From assembly GCA_003228115.1 (NCBI GenBank), contig QEVV01000004.1, forward strand, positions 1 through 64,000: a DNA stretch of 64,000 nucleotides, read 5' to 3'. Within the stretch, counting starts at the first letter, position 1. Each line of letters starts with the position of its first letter. Both the position numbers and the translations under genes were made by a program. This DNA comes from Chloroflexota bacterium (GTDB taxonomy: Bacteria; Chloroflexota; Dehalococcoidia; Lucifugimonadales; SAR202-VII-2). The notes beneath the pieces were generated by a model. That model was not told where the DNA came from. It searched no databases and saw nothing but the letters and a program-made list of their open reading frames with translations. Of the stretch, positions 1-8,088 are shown piece after piece.

Positions 1-180
1 AGGGGGATGAGGTTATCTGGGAACGGTCCAAGCTTGGGAAAATCCATAGAGGCACCAGTCAGGGGCGATTGCACTCTTAACTTTGCATCTGATGATGCCC
101 TTCACTGATTGGCGGGGCCGTGTGCGTCTATCATCGCGACACAAGAGACCTCGCCATCCACGACTGAGCCCTACCTAAGA

Positions 181-203
181 TTTGATGCCAATTTTGATGC
201 CAA
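181..203 (+). repeat. Tandem TTTGATGCCAA direct repeat near att site
   Basis: The 11-mer TTTGATGCCAA occurs at 181-191 and again at 193-203. It lies about 90 bp before a duplicated tRNA 3' end. Short direct repeats in this position resemble arm-type binding sites of tyrosine integrases at the edge of an integrated element, but no integrase is visible, so this role is inferred. Bases 1-290 otherwise hold no supportable gene. Confidence 0.4.
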
Positions 204-290
204 CACGGGAACACAGCGAATCCGCCACAGATACAACGAGGTACAACGGCCCAGGGCCGATTTAGCTTTGACGTGCCCACAATCGTGAGC

Positions 291-347
291 TTCTAATCCT
301 CAGGTTGTGGGTTCGATTCCCACCTGGGGCACCACTTTCTAAAGCTA
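291..347 (+). other. tRNA-Arg(TCT) 3' half, attachment-site copy 1
   Basis: From the anticodon loop (C-T-TCT-A-A) onward this reads as a tRNA: 5-nt anticodon 3' strand, 5-nt variable loop, T arm GTGGG-TTCGATT-CCCAC, acceptor strand CTGGGGC, then A and CCA at 332-334. The expected 5' half (acceptor GCCCCAG, D arm) is not upstream, so this is not an intact tRNA. The 57 bp recur at 1450-1506 with two mismatches. Identity begins in the anticodon loop, a usual crossover point for tRNA-targeting integrases. Confidence 0.7.
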
Positions 348-593
348 GAATGGCGGTATGGCTGCGTCCTCAAGAACACCGCTGACATTCCCTTCACGTT
401 CCGGCTTGTTTGATAAGCTATGCCCGCCATCGCGTTTGGTGCCACCAACGGCCCTCTTTATGCGCCTCTCTTTGCCACTCCCCGGCAACGGCCCCATGTC
501 CCAGTTCTTGTATTTACCAACCGCTTCTGAGGTCCACCGCGTGGCATAATGGCAAGAAATTTGCCAACGTCCCATTTATAGGAGGTAGCAGCT

Positions 594-1406
594 ATGACCA
601 CTCCAGAGCAAATGCGGAACGCATGGGACAAGTTCGCGGTTGGCTATGATGAGGCTGTCACACCATTTAGCATGCGTGTCGCAGAGGACGCACTCCGGCG
701 AGTCGACATCCGTCCGGGTATGCGATTGCTGGACGTGGCCTCCGGCGGTGGCGCCCTGAGCATCCCCGCGGCGCGTCTCGGCGCACAGGTATTGGCCACG
801 GACTTCTCCCCGGCTATGGTCGGGCGGCTCAATGCCCGTGCACTAGACGAAGGGCTGTCCAACTTAGAGAGTCAAGTCATGGACGGCCATTCTCTTCAGT
901 TGGAGGATGACACCTTCGATATCTCAGCATCGCAATTGGGCATCATGCTCTTTCCGGATCGCCCCCGTGCACTAGGTGAACTGGCCCGCGTCACCAAGCC
1001 TGGGGGCCGAGCCTTGATGGTTGTGTTCGGCCCACCCCCCAACGTTGAAGCCTTCGCCTTCTTTTTGGGAGCCATGCGAGCCACCGTCCCTGGCTTCACT
1101 CCGCCACAGAACTCCCCGCTCTTCAGCCTCCAGGACCCCGTGGACCTAAGGCGGGAAATGGCCGCGGCAGAGCTGAAAGATATCCGCGTGGAGACGGTCG
1201 ACCACAGCTTGGAGATTCAATCTGGTGCGCATCTTTGGGATATGCTAACGTCCGCCGCTCCTCCTATTGGAGCACTCGTTGCCGACTTGACGGAGGAGCA
1301 AAAGGTTGGAGTCATGCAAGCGCTGGACGGCATGCTCCGCCAGCGCTCTGCAGGAGACCCCACTGTGCTGAAAATGCAGGTCCACGTCGGAATCGGGACG
1401 AAGTGA
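594..1406 (+). CDS. Class I SAM-dependent methyltransferase
   Basis: This 270-residue protein has the Rossmann methyltransferase core. Motif I, LLDVASGGG, lies near residues 44-52, followed by an acidic strand (ATDFSPAMV) and a post-motif region like the UbiE/Methyltransf_11 families. The ATG follows a strong AGGAGG site at about 582. It is the only gene between the two tRNA-Arg 3' duplications and has no operon partner, so it is probably cargo left by a mobile element. The substrate cannot be predicted; small molecules or quinones are typical of the family. It ends with TGA, which shows TGA is a normal stop in this genome. Confidence 0.85.
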   Translation: MTTPEQMRNAWDKFAVGYDEAVTPFSMRVAEDALRRVDIRPGMRLLDVASGGGALSIPAARLGAQVLATDFSPAMVGRLNARALDEGLSNLESQVMDGHSLQLEDDTFDISASQLGIMLFPDRPRALGELARVTKPGGRALMVVFGPPPNVEAFAFFLGAMRATVPGFTPPQNSPLFSLQDPVDLRREMAAAELKDIRVETVDHSLEIQSGAHLWDMLTSAAPPIGALVADLTEEQKVGVMQALDGMLRQRSAGDPTVLKMQVHVGIGTK

Positions 1407-1449
1407 AGGCACCGCTCCAAGAGGACCTGTAGCGGCGAGGCGCCAGGAA

Positions 1450-1506
1450 TTCTAATCCTCAGGTTGTGGGTTCGATTCCCGCCTGGGGCACCACTTGCTA
1501 AAGCTA
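1450..1506 (+). other. tRNA-Arg(TCT) 3' half, attachment-site copy 2
   Basis: This is the second copy of the 57-bp tRNA-Arg 3' segment, with CCA at 1491-1493. It differs from copy 1 at two positions, one of them in the T stem. No matching 5' half precedes it, so it too is a fragment. The two copies are 1,159 bp apart in direct orientation and flank the methyltransferase gene, as attL/attR-like scars do. Bases 1507-1672 contain nothing else recognisable. Confidence 0.7.
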
Positions 1507-1672
1507 CATCGAGGGTTTGGGTGCTTTCACAAGGACGCGGGTTACTGCCGGATCCCCAGGCGTTCTGCCAGGCGCCGCGCGTATGTATCCTTGTTCGTTG
1601 TTGGCGGCAAGGTGGCCTTGTCAATTGCCTGGCGTTGGCGCTGCAACCTATAGCGTGGCCGACGGACCATAG

Positions 1673-2365
1673 TCATGAGTTGGGCTTTGGATTCGGATTG
1701 CTCTTTGGGAGAGGCAGCAAAGTTGGCGCAATTAGACAGCCCAACTCCCATCGTTCTGCTTCCATCCACCATTCCCCTTCCTGGAGCACCCATCGGAACT
1801 TGTCCGCGGACGTGATCACATAATTGTCTAAAATAATATCAAAAGTCACCCCCGCTTCTACACCCTTTGTATCCTCAATCGCGATGAATACAACGTCCCA
1901 GATTGGCCCTTTAAGCTGGGGCCCCTCCTCCACTTGAGCACTCTCCGACAAGCCGGCAGCCAGACCATCTACCTGGCAGACGGTTCGAAATCTTGGGCTA
2001 TACAGGGCGTAAAAGCCAGCAGAATCCTTGTTGGTAAGAAATTGTGCGGCAGCCTGGGCCCTGCTTCGGAGAGCAGCTCGCTTTTCATGCAATTCCCTCG
2101 TTGGGGTTGGACCAGGTGATGCATTGGGAGCACTCGTTGGCTTTGATGTGGCCGTTGGTACCGGCCCGATGGTGGCTGGCCCACTTACTGTGGAAGTTGG
2201 GTGCTGAGCCTCATAGGTAGCGACAAGAGCACTAGCGGGTGGGGGCGAAGCGGCGCTCTCAGGAGTCAGAGTAGGCGAAGCCACCCCTGCCTGCGTTCCT
2301 TCCGGCCCCGATTGCCCGCAAGCCGCTATCAGAAGAATCGCAAATGCCAGGGCGAACGCTTTCAT
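1673..2365 (-). CDS. Putative lipoprotein with Pro/Thr/Ser linker
   Basis: The 230-residue product begins with a lipoprotein signal peptide: a short basic start, a hydrophobic core and a lipobox (LIAAC) near residues 12-16, so it is probably anchored outside the membrane. Residues about 20-90 are a low-complexity linker rich in Pro, Thr, Ser and Ala. A folded C-terminal domain of about 130 residues follows; its helix-rich start and Trp-rich end (WVLQEGEWWMEAERWE) resemble NTF2/SnoaL-like lipoprotein domains. I do not recognise a specific family, and the function is unknown. It appears to be monocistronic. Confidence 0.75.
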   Translation of the reverse strand: MKAFALAFAILLIAACGQSGPEGTQAGVASPTLTPESAASPPPASALVATYEAQHPTSTVSGPATIGPVPTATSKPTSAPNASPGPTPTRELHEKRAALRSRAQAAAQFLTNKDSAGFYALYSPRFRTVCQVDGLAAGLSESAQVEEGPQLKGPIWDVVFIAIEDTKGVEAGVTFDIILDNYVITSADKFRWVLQEGEWWMEAERWELGCLIAPTLLPLPKSNPNPKPNS

Positions 2366-2544
2366 TGTTCGTTCTTTTCGGATTGCGACACGTCCTTCGC
2401 TGCCTCAATCACTCGCAAGGGAACCCGTCCCCGTCGCCATCCAGCCCTTGTTGGTCTGTCTCAGGTCCGCCTTGCCCTTCGTAGCAGCCCTGCGCCTCAC
2501 GCCATACTGGTCAACTTTTTGGGCGCTTCCTATTTGAGCGCTTC

Positions 2545-2913
2545 CTACACGTAGGTGTGCGTTATGACTTCCCAGCTGTGGCCGTTGGCGTCATGGAAGT
2601 AGAAGCCGCGCCCCTCGTACAGGTGGTTTATCTGCATATCATCTACCGACCTTGGCCCGCTGCCGTAGGGGATTCCTTCGTCCTTGACGCGTTGGAAGAT
2701 GGCGTCAAACTCTTCATCGGTTACGAGGAAGGCGTAGTGGTTGTGATGGACTTCCGGGCGTTCCCCAAAGTCCATACTGAGCGTCTCGTTGAGCTTCACT
2801 GGCGCAAAAGGCCCCCATGGCCCTTTGTACTCCAAGCCGAAGATCTTGGCGATGAACCTCGCCGATGCTTCCTTATCGTGAGAGGGGACGATGGTGTGGT
2901 CGAGGTAGGCCAT
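2545..2913 (-). CDS. VOC family (glyoxalase/bleomycin resistance-like) protein
   Basis: This 122-residue protein has the size and pattern of a single vicinal-oxygen-chelate module: MAYLDHTIV at the start, a central H-x-N-H-Y-A-F-L-V strand and a C-terminal YFHDANGHSWEVI strand. His6, the central His and the final Glu could supply the metal site. Such proteins bind small metabolites or act as lyases and dioxygenases; the substrate is not deducible. A purine-rich site lies just before the ATG. It is separate from the neighbouring MBL gene. Confidence 0.85.
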   Translation of the reverse strand: MAYLDHTIVPSHDKEASARFIAKIFGLEYKGPWGPFAPVKLNETLSMDFGERPEVHHNHYAFLVTDEEFDAIFQRVKDEGIPYGSGPRSVDDMQINHLYEGRGFYFHDANGHSWEVITHTYV

Positions 2914-2995
2914 AGCACTCTCCTTTGCAGCTCGTTCGGCCCATTATACGAGCCTTGAGAAGAGTGCCGAGCATGGGACGCACCTAGGGCGCTCG

Positions 2996-3817
2996 TCAGT
3001 CGCCGTTTACCTGCATTTGGGCCAGAATGCCTTCCAGCGCCGCTTGGTCCGGCAAATCCAACGCCCCCTGCGCCGGCAGAGCGGCCAACGCCTTCAGGTG
3101 GGTTTCAACCTGAGTCCCAGTCGCCAGCGGAGAGTGACAACTACCGATGGCCGTAGGCTGCAATCGTCTCACCCTTTCTATGGACTCCTCAAACTTGCCT
3201 TGGTCCACTAGATGAAACCAGGGATGGTTGAGGCGGTTGAAAATGGAGAAACCCTCGTCATACGCCGATTTCGGCACATCTCCCACGTTCTCGGCCAGCT
3301 CGGGAATAATGGCGCCGAAAGAGTCAGCACTAAAAAGCACGCCTGACTTAACATCGAAGTAAGCGGAAGTAGCTGGAGAATCAAAGAGGGGTGGCCGCAA
3401 AACTGCCAACTCCCGACCGGAAATGGTGAGGGTGTCGCCTGGATTTCGAATCTCAAACCGGTCTACAGGCAGATGATGGGCAGTCTCCAATCGCGCCATG
3501 CCAACAAACTGAGTAACCACGCGCGCCTGGGGAGCAGCCTCTAGCACCTCTATCAAGGCACCGGTGTGGTCACCGTCATCGTGGGTCAACAGAATCCAGT
3601 TGAGGTCCTGCGGGTCGATGAGAGACCACAACGTTTCCAGGAATTCCTCTTTCACGATAGGCATTCCCGTGTCGATGAGTATTGGCTCCCTTCCCTTTAT
3701 GAGGTAAGAGTTGACCACCAATAGGCCAAAACCAGGAACGGCCACATCCGGGACGCGCAGATAGGAAGGGAGAACGTAGACATCCTCGGAAGCTTTGTAG
3801 GGTGCTAGAGTCGGCAT
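2996..3817 (-). CDS. MBL-fold metallo-hydrolase, ODP/FprA-like site
   Basis: This 273-residue metallo-beta-lactamase-fold protein has its first metal motif at residues 79-84, H-D-D-G-D-H. That reads H-x-D-x-D-H rather than the usual H-x-H-x-D-H. An acidic third position is typical of the diiron ODP/flavodiiron (FprA-like) branch, which uses Glu there. A second ligand region is SADSFG (Asp165), and a late His lies in GSCHSPL. It lacks the flavodoxin domain of true flavodiiron proteins. Its role may be oxygen or redox related, or hydrolytic; that is inference. Start ATG at 3817. Confidence 0.85.
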   Translation of the reverse strand: MPTLAPYKASEDVYVLPSYLRVPDVAVPGFGLLVVNSYLIKGREPILIDTGMPIVKEEFLETLWSLIDPQDLNWILLTHDDGDHTGALIEVLEAAPQARVVTQFVGMARLETAHHLPVDRFEIRNPGDTLTISGRELAVLRPPLFDSPATSAYFDVKSGVLFSADSFGAIIPELAENVGDVPKSAYDEGFSIFNRLNHPWFHLVDQGKFEESIERVRRLQPTAIGSCHSPLATGTQVETHLKALAALPAQGALDLPDQAALEGILAQMQVNGD

Positions 3818-4004
3818 AATTACACTCCTCTTGGATCTTCCTCACCAAACTGTCCATTGGACAAGTGCCGTGGCAATTTCCGTGCCAAAAGCAATCGGAT
3901 CTGCAACGCACGTCGGAACATTAACCCATCTGACATCCCCGGCCAAGCGGCCCAAGATGCCAGGGGTTACGAGCACCGGCGCGGCCAGGGCGAGCCATTT
4001 GCAG

Positions 4005-4187
4005 CTATGCCCGGTCCACTACCCCGAGAATGGCGACTCCGATGAAGAAGACCGCCACCATCGACAAGAGGGTATAGACCGGGGGCCTCGTGTTTTCGCC
4101 CCTTCTACCCCTGATCAGCAGCCATCCGAAACCCATTGGAACACCGAATATGCCGATGGTCGTCAAGACTATACCTACTGTCTCCAT
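4005..4187 (-). CDS. Small two-helix membrane protein
   Basis: This 60-residue product has two hydrophobic segments (about residues 4-25 and 40-57) separated by a basic loop (RGRRGEN), so it is probably an integral membrane hairpin. The ATG follows a convincing GGAGAGG site with normal spacing, which argues it is real despite its size. It lies between the MBL gene and a larger membrane protein gene on the same strand. No family is recognised. Confidence 0.55.
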   Translation of the reverse strand: METVGIVLTTIGIFGVPMGFGWLLIRGRRGENTRPPVYTLLSMVAVFFIGVAILGVVDRA

Positions 4188-4356
4188 ATCACCTCTCCGC
4201 AGCGCGGTCTATTTTCTCTGGGATTCTCCCCCCAGTGCAACAAAGCAGCATCTATCTTTAATCTTGTTAGGGCTTCCGGGGATATTCGATTCCTTTTCAA
4301 TAGCAGACCCTACCGTTCCCACACCGTGGAACGTCCCGTGCCGAAGGTCGTCTCAG

Positions 4357-5148
4357 CTATGTGCTATCGGCCGAACCCCCGGTGCTCAACGGCAGAGGGC
4401 CCCTAATGACCGCCATCAAGAAGACGACGACACACACCCCGGATAACACTTCTGCAGTTTCGCCTCCCACGGGCCTCAGGCCCAGCAGTCCCATCAAGTC
4501 CCTGAAAGGCTCGCCGATCCCTGTTAAGGCCAGAATCATGAAAAACGGGGCAGCTAGCAGCACCGGCGGCAAAAGGAGATCCAAGGTCGTGACAACGCCC
4601 CTCCTATGCAGAGCTATCCGTGCCGCTATGCCCACGAGTCCCAGCAGGCTTGCCAAAGCAAAGGCCCCATTGACGGCCCTATCGAAAATGGGAATGTTAT
4701 GCACGGTCGTCTCGTCCTGAAAATTAACCTCGGCAAGCGCCTCTGGCGTCTCCCAATCGAAGACCCTCTGTCCCCAGCTGATCTCTTCCAGCACAGCGGT
4801 AAGCAAGACGACGGCGATGGCGCAATAGAAAAGGGCCATCCGCCGGTGTCCTGATCGCCACAATCGGAGGCTGATAAAAGCAGCCAAGGGAACGCCAACC
4901 AGGTACATACCGACGGTCCCCCATTCGCTAAGCCCATCCTCTGCGGCCAGCCAATTGGTTTCCCAGTATGTGTTCAGCCCCCAGTACAACGCTCCAGTAA
5001 GGCCGGCCATTACTGCCAGCCCTAGCAACTGGAGCGGCCCAAACCTTGCCGGTGCTCTGGGAACTGCGGCGAAGCGGGAGGCGGCAAGCCTCTCAGCCGC
5101 TCCGGCGAACCGGTCCCAGAAGCGAGTTAGAAGATCGACCATTGGCAT
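4357..5148 (-). CDS. Polytopic membrane protein with EEISWGQ motif
   Basis: The 263-residue protein has roughly six hydrophobic segments after a basic N-terminal region of about 38 residues. A conserved loop, EEISWGQRVFDWETP followed by NFQDETTVHNI, resembles a widespread family of uncharacterised bacterial membrane proteins. The acidic and aromatic loop suggests a functional site, but no activity is known to me. The 287 bp upstream, to the divergent CDGSH gene, show no clear regulatory element. Confidence 0.75.
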   Translation of the reverse strand: MPMVDLLTRFWDRFAGAAERLAASRFAAVPRAPARFGPLQLLGLAVMAGLTGALYWGLNTYWETNWLAAEDGLSEWGTVGMYLVGVPLAAFISLRLWRSGHRRMALFYCAIAVVLLTAVLEEISWGQRVFDWETPEALAEVNFQDETTVHNIPIFDRAVNGAFALASLLGLVGIAARIALHRRGVVTTLDLLLPPVLLAAPFFMILALTGIGEPFRDLMGLLGLRPVGGETAEVLSGVCVVVFLMAVIRGPLPLSTGGSADST

Positions 5149-5435
5149 ACGCCCGTCTGTTGATGTCGTGTGAGGCCTTTTTCAGGATGCTTCCCCTAGC
5201 ACGCTTTGTCTACAAACGAAGAGCCCGTTTTATTCTAACGATAACTCTTGCCGGGCATACTTTATCCCTAGCTCCCAGCCCTGAGCTCCCATCCCTGCTT
5301 GTCCCCTTGGTTCGTTGCGCCTCATGGTTCGGTGCCCGTACCCTAGATACAGCGGTGATTGAGCACAGTCGCCGAAAGCGTGCCAGCCACACGGCTGGCT
5401 TGCGCTAACAATCCAACAGTAGTGGGAAGAAACAT

Positions 5436-6089
5436 ATGGTGGAAACCAAGTCGATCACCCCATCGGAGAACGGACCCTACTTTATAGAGGGCGCTATCGC
5501 TATCAGAGGCACCGACGGACAAAACCTTGCAGAGGGCAAGGAGCGAGTCCTGCTATGCCGATGCGGTGGCTCCGCCAACAAGCCCTTCTGTGACGGAACT
5601 CACCGCAACGGCTTCGAAGGCACTGAGGTTGCCGACCGTGGACCGATTGCCTCCCGAAGGGTGGCGTTCAAAGCGCCTGGGATCACCATCTTCGATGACC
5701 GATCGATCTGTGCCCACAGCGGGAACTGTACGGACAACCTGACCAAGGTGTTCAAGCTAGGTATTGAACCATGGATCGACCCGACAGGGGAGGCGCCCAG
5801 CGAGATAGCGAGGGTGGTCAATATGTGCCCCTCTGGAGCGTTGTCGTACGTACTCGACGATACGGCTGGCCCCGATGCCACGCCTACCGAGGTTGCGCGT
5901 CCGCAAGAGGTGACGCCACTTAAGAACGGACCATATGCGGTAACAGGTGGGATCTCCGCAACATCGCCGTCGGGTGAGCCATACGAGATTCGCGACCGGT
6001 GCACCCTTTGCAGGTGCGGAGCGTCAACCAACAAACCCTTCTGCTCAGGCGCCCACTGGGACAAGGGATTCGAGGCGGAGGGCGTCTAG
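5436..6089 (+). CDS. CDGSH / Fer4 / CDGSH iron-sulfur fusion protein
   Basis: This 217-residue protein carries three iron-sulfur modules in a row. Residues about 32-53 hold a first CDGSH motif (LCRCGGSANKPFCDGTH). The middle holds a divergent ferredoxin-like segment with spaced Cys (ICAHSGNC ... VNMCPSGALSY), as in Fer4_19 domains. The C-terminus has a second CDGSH motif (LCRCGASTNKPFCSGAH). CDGSH modules bind a 2Fe-2S cluster through three Cys and one His. The product is probably a cytosolic electron-transfer or redox-sensing protein. The ATG follows a GGGAAG site. It is monocistronic. Confidence 0.9.
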   Translation: MVETKSITPSENGPYFIEGAIAIRGTDGQNLAEGKERVLLCRCGGSANKPFCDGTHRNGFEGTEVADRGPIASRRVAFKAPGITIFDDRSICAHSGNCTDNLTKVFKLGIEPWIDPTGEAPSEIARVVNMCPSGALSYVLDDTAGPDATPTEVARPQEVTPLKNGPYAVTGGISATSPSGEPYEIRDRCTLCRCGASTNKPFCSGAHWDKGFEAEGV

Positions 6090-6647
6090 ACAAGGGCGAA
6101 GTGGGAGGACCTTAGAGCCTGGTCCTACCTGGCGCCGGTTGTGACATCAACTCCAACCGGGCGAGGGCCCTCAGAACTAGCCACTAAAACAACAATGGCT
6201 AGTGTGAAGGAAGTCGGCTTGGCTTCAGCCAAGGAGCGGGCCGCGTGGTTCGGGACCGTTCGATGCCATGTGAGGCAATGAGCCGTCGCGGCTCCACCGG
6301 CGTATTGCCTTCCGGGCCGTTGAAGAAGGATCCAGAACGAAAGCACTTCATTCCTCTTCCTTGGGGCTCGACGCTGTTGAAAAGACCCACTTTTTTTCAC
6401 GAATACAACTCTGTCACTTAGTCTAGTAACATGGCTCAATAGCCCTAGCCAGTAGGCAAACCCTGGAACTATCCTCTAGGCTGTCGGAGCATCGATCCAG
6501 AAAACTATCGATACGCTTGAACATCCGAGAGGATAGGTGGAGCGAAGAAGGGCCTAGTGGGTACCGCACCGGGCAGACCTGATAATTCGTAGAGCAGCCG
6601 CAATCGCAGCCCGCCATCAAATTTTGCAAGAGTCCAAAGGGGGAGTC
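6090..6647. other. Gene-free stretch with small inverted repeats
   Basis: No coding region is supportable in these 558 bp. Three inverted repeats lie soon after the CDGSH gene: CCGGTTG/CAACCGG at 6135-6160, ACTAGCCA/TGGCTAGT at 6176-6203 (perfect, 8 bp) and CTTGGCT/AGCCAAG at 6218-6233. They may help end transcription but lack a T-tract. The rest shows nothing. Confidence 0.4.
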
Positions 6648-7499
6648 GTGGCCGATCAAACATTGAAGGGAAAGGTTGCCATAGTCACCGGAGCCGGCAG
6701 GGGTATGGGCAAAGCAATGAGCTTGGCCTTCGTGGCAGCAGGCGCCCGGGTTGCGATGAATGAAGTGGATGCAGATGTCTTGGCGGAGGCCGCCAACGAG
6801 GCAAAGGCGATCGGAGGAAATGACGCCGTACTGCCCCTGGCCGCGGACCTTACGAAAGAAGAGACGGCCGAAAGACTTGTGGCTGACACCATAGCCCAGT
6901 TCGGCGGGCTTCACATTGTGGTCAACAACGCCGGAATCGGTCCTGAAACGATCAGGGCCGACCACTTCATAAACCCAGTCAAGTTCTGGGAAATGGACAT
7001 AAGCCATTGGCGTCGCGGCATCGCCGTGAATGGCACGGCCCAATTCCTCATGGCCCTTGCCTCAGTGAAGCATATGACTGCCCAGGGATGGGGAAGGATC
7101 ATCAACGTCACCACGAGTCTGGACACAATGCTGCGGCCCGGCTTCTCTATATACGGACCGGGAAAGGCGGCGAATGAAGCCTTCGTCGCAATCATGGCCC
7201 AGGAGCTTGAGGGCACGGGCGTCACCGCCAACGTCCTCATTCCTGGTGGCCCTGTCAACACACGAATGTTCCCTCCCATTGGCAACATCAAGAGGGAAGA
7301 GTTGATCCAGCCAGACGTTATGGCCGTGCCTATCGTTTGGCTGGCTTCCGACGCCTCAGCGGGATGGACGGGACGACGGTTCATCGCCGGCTTCTGGGAC
7401 GCAACGATCCCACCAGAGGAAGCCGCTGCAAAGGCAAGCAACCCCGCCGCCTGGCCGCAGCTAGGGGGCAACGCGATCATGCCCAAATCGGCCTCGTAG
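6648..7499 (+). CDS. SDR family oxidoreductase
   Basis: This short-chain dehydrogenase of 283 residues has the NAD(P) motif TGAGRGMG near the N-terminus, the NNAG motif, and a YGPGK active-site segment (Tyr-x3-Lys). I chose the GTG at 6648, preceded by an AAAGGGGGAG site, over the TTG at 6624, which would place that ribosome-binding site inside the gene. It runs about 35 residues longer than a minimal SDR because of a C-terminal extension (FWDATIPPEEAAAKA). It stands alone, so the substrate is not predictable. Confidence 0.88.
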   Translation: MADQTLKGKVAIVTGAGRGMGKAMSLAFVAAGARVAMNEVDADVLAEAANEAKAIGGNDAVLPLAADLTKEETAERLVADTIAQFGGLHIVVNNAGIGPETIRADHFINPVKFWEMDISHWRRGIAVNGTAQFLMALASVKHMTAQGWGRIINVTTSLDTMLRPGFSIYGPGKAANEAFVAIMAQELEGTGVTANVLIPGGPVNTRMFPPIGNIKREELIQPDVMAVPIVWLASDASAGWTGRRFIAGFWDATIPPEEAAAKASNPAAWPQLGGNAIMPKSAS

Positions 7500-8011
7500 T
7501 TACTTCCAAGACAACACGAATCCAAAGCAGCCGTCCTGATGTTGCTCTGGCCATCGCCTTGGCCCGGGCGCTCAGGGCTATCTGGCCATCGTTTTCACCG
7601 CGCTCCGCCTCAGCTGAGCGTTCGGCTCTTCCACGATTCCCTTAGGATCATCGAGCGGCTCCGTTGCCAACGGGGAAGCGGGTTCGTTTAGTCCCGGGGG
7701 TGAGGGCGATGCAGCGGCGATTCAAACCGTTGGCGGTACCTGCTAACAGGGCTACCGCATCTGCACGACAACTGAGTTGGTGATATTAGTCGTGTGGACG
7801 TTCTCCAACTCCACCGTTGCCGATAGCAGCAACGCGAACTGTGAAGCCCAAGCAGTAACAGCTGAGAAGCATAATAAGCTGTATCCCCGCGCTCGCGTCC
7901 CATGCTGCCCTTTCGGTCGGCCTCCCCAGACTTTCCGTTTGTACCACTTTAAGTTTGAAGCCTTCCCGCTCTTGGCCTCTCTCGTTGCCAAGAGCGGGCG
8001 CCTGCACCTCA
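7500..8011. other. Gene-free region upstream of minCDE
   Basis: Open frames exist on both strands (for example 7786-8112 minus) but lack ribosome-binding sites, recognisable domains and coding-like composition, and one overlaps minC. Apart from the inverted repeat at 7965-7998, nothing is evident. Confidence 0.4.
7965..7998. promoter_or_regulatory. Perfect 12-bp inverted repeat before minC promoter
   Basis: CCCGCTCTTGGC at 7965-7976 and GCCAAGAGCGGG at 7987-7998 form a perfect 12-bp stem with a 10-nt loop, ending 13 bp before the -35 box. No T-tract follows on the plus strand. It could be an operator or a terminator for upstream transcription; its function is inferred from position only. Confidence 0.4.
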
Positions 8012-8039
8012 TTGACACTGATTGCCGGTGCTGTAAGAT
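8012..8039 (+). promoter_or_regulatory. Sigma-70-type promoter of minCDE
   Basis: TTGACA (8012-8017) is followed after 16 bp by TAAGAT (8034-8039). The predicted start of transcription is about 45 bp before the minC ATG. Confidence 0.6.
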
Positions 8040-8088
8040 ACGAACAGCCAGCCATCCTCAGTAAGCACCTCGGCTTCTTAGCGCTCTT

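Noticed and set aside
291-347. Functional tRNA gene
   Set aside because: The acceptor 5' strand and D arm are missing from both copies.
1217-1624. Minus-strand ORF over the tRNA fragment
   Set aside because: It overlaps the methyltransferase gene and reads the tRNA piece in reverse (GGNRTHNLR-type artefact).
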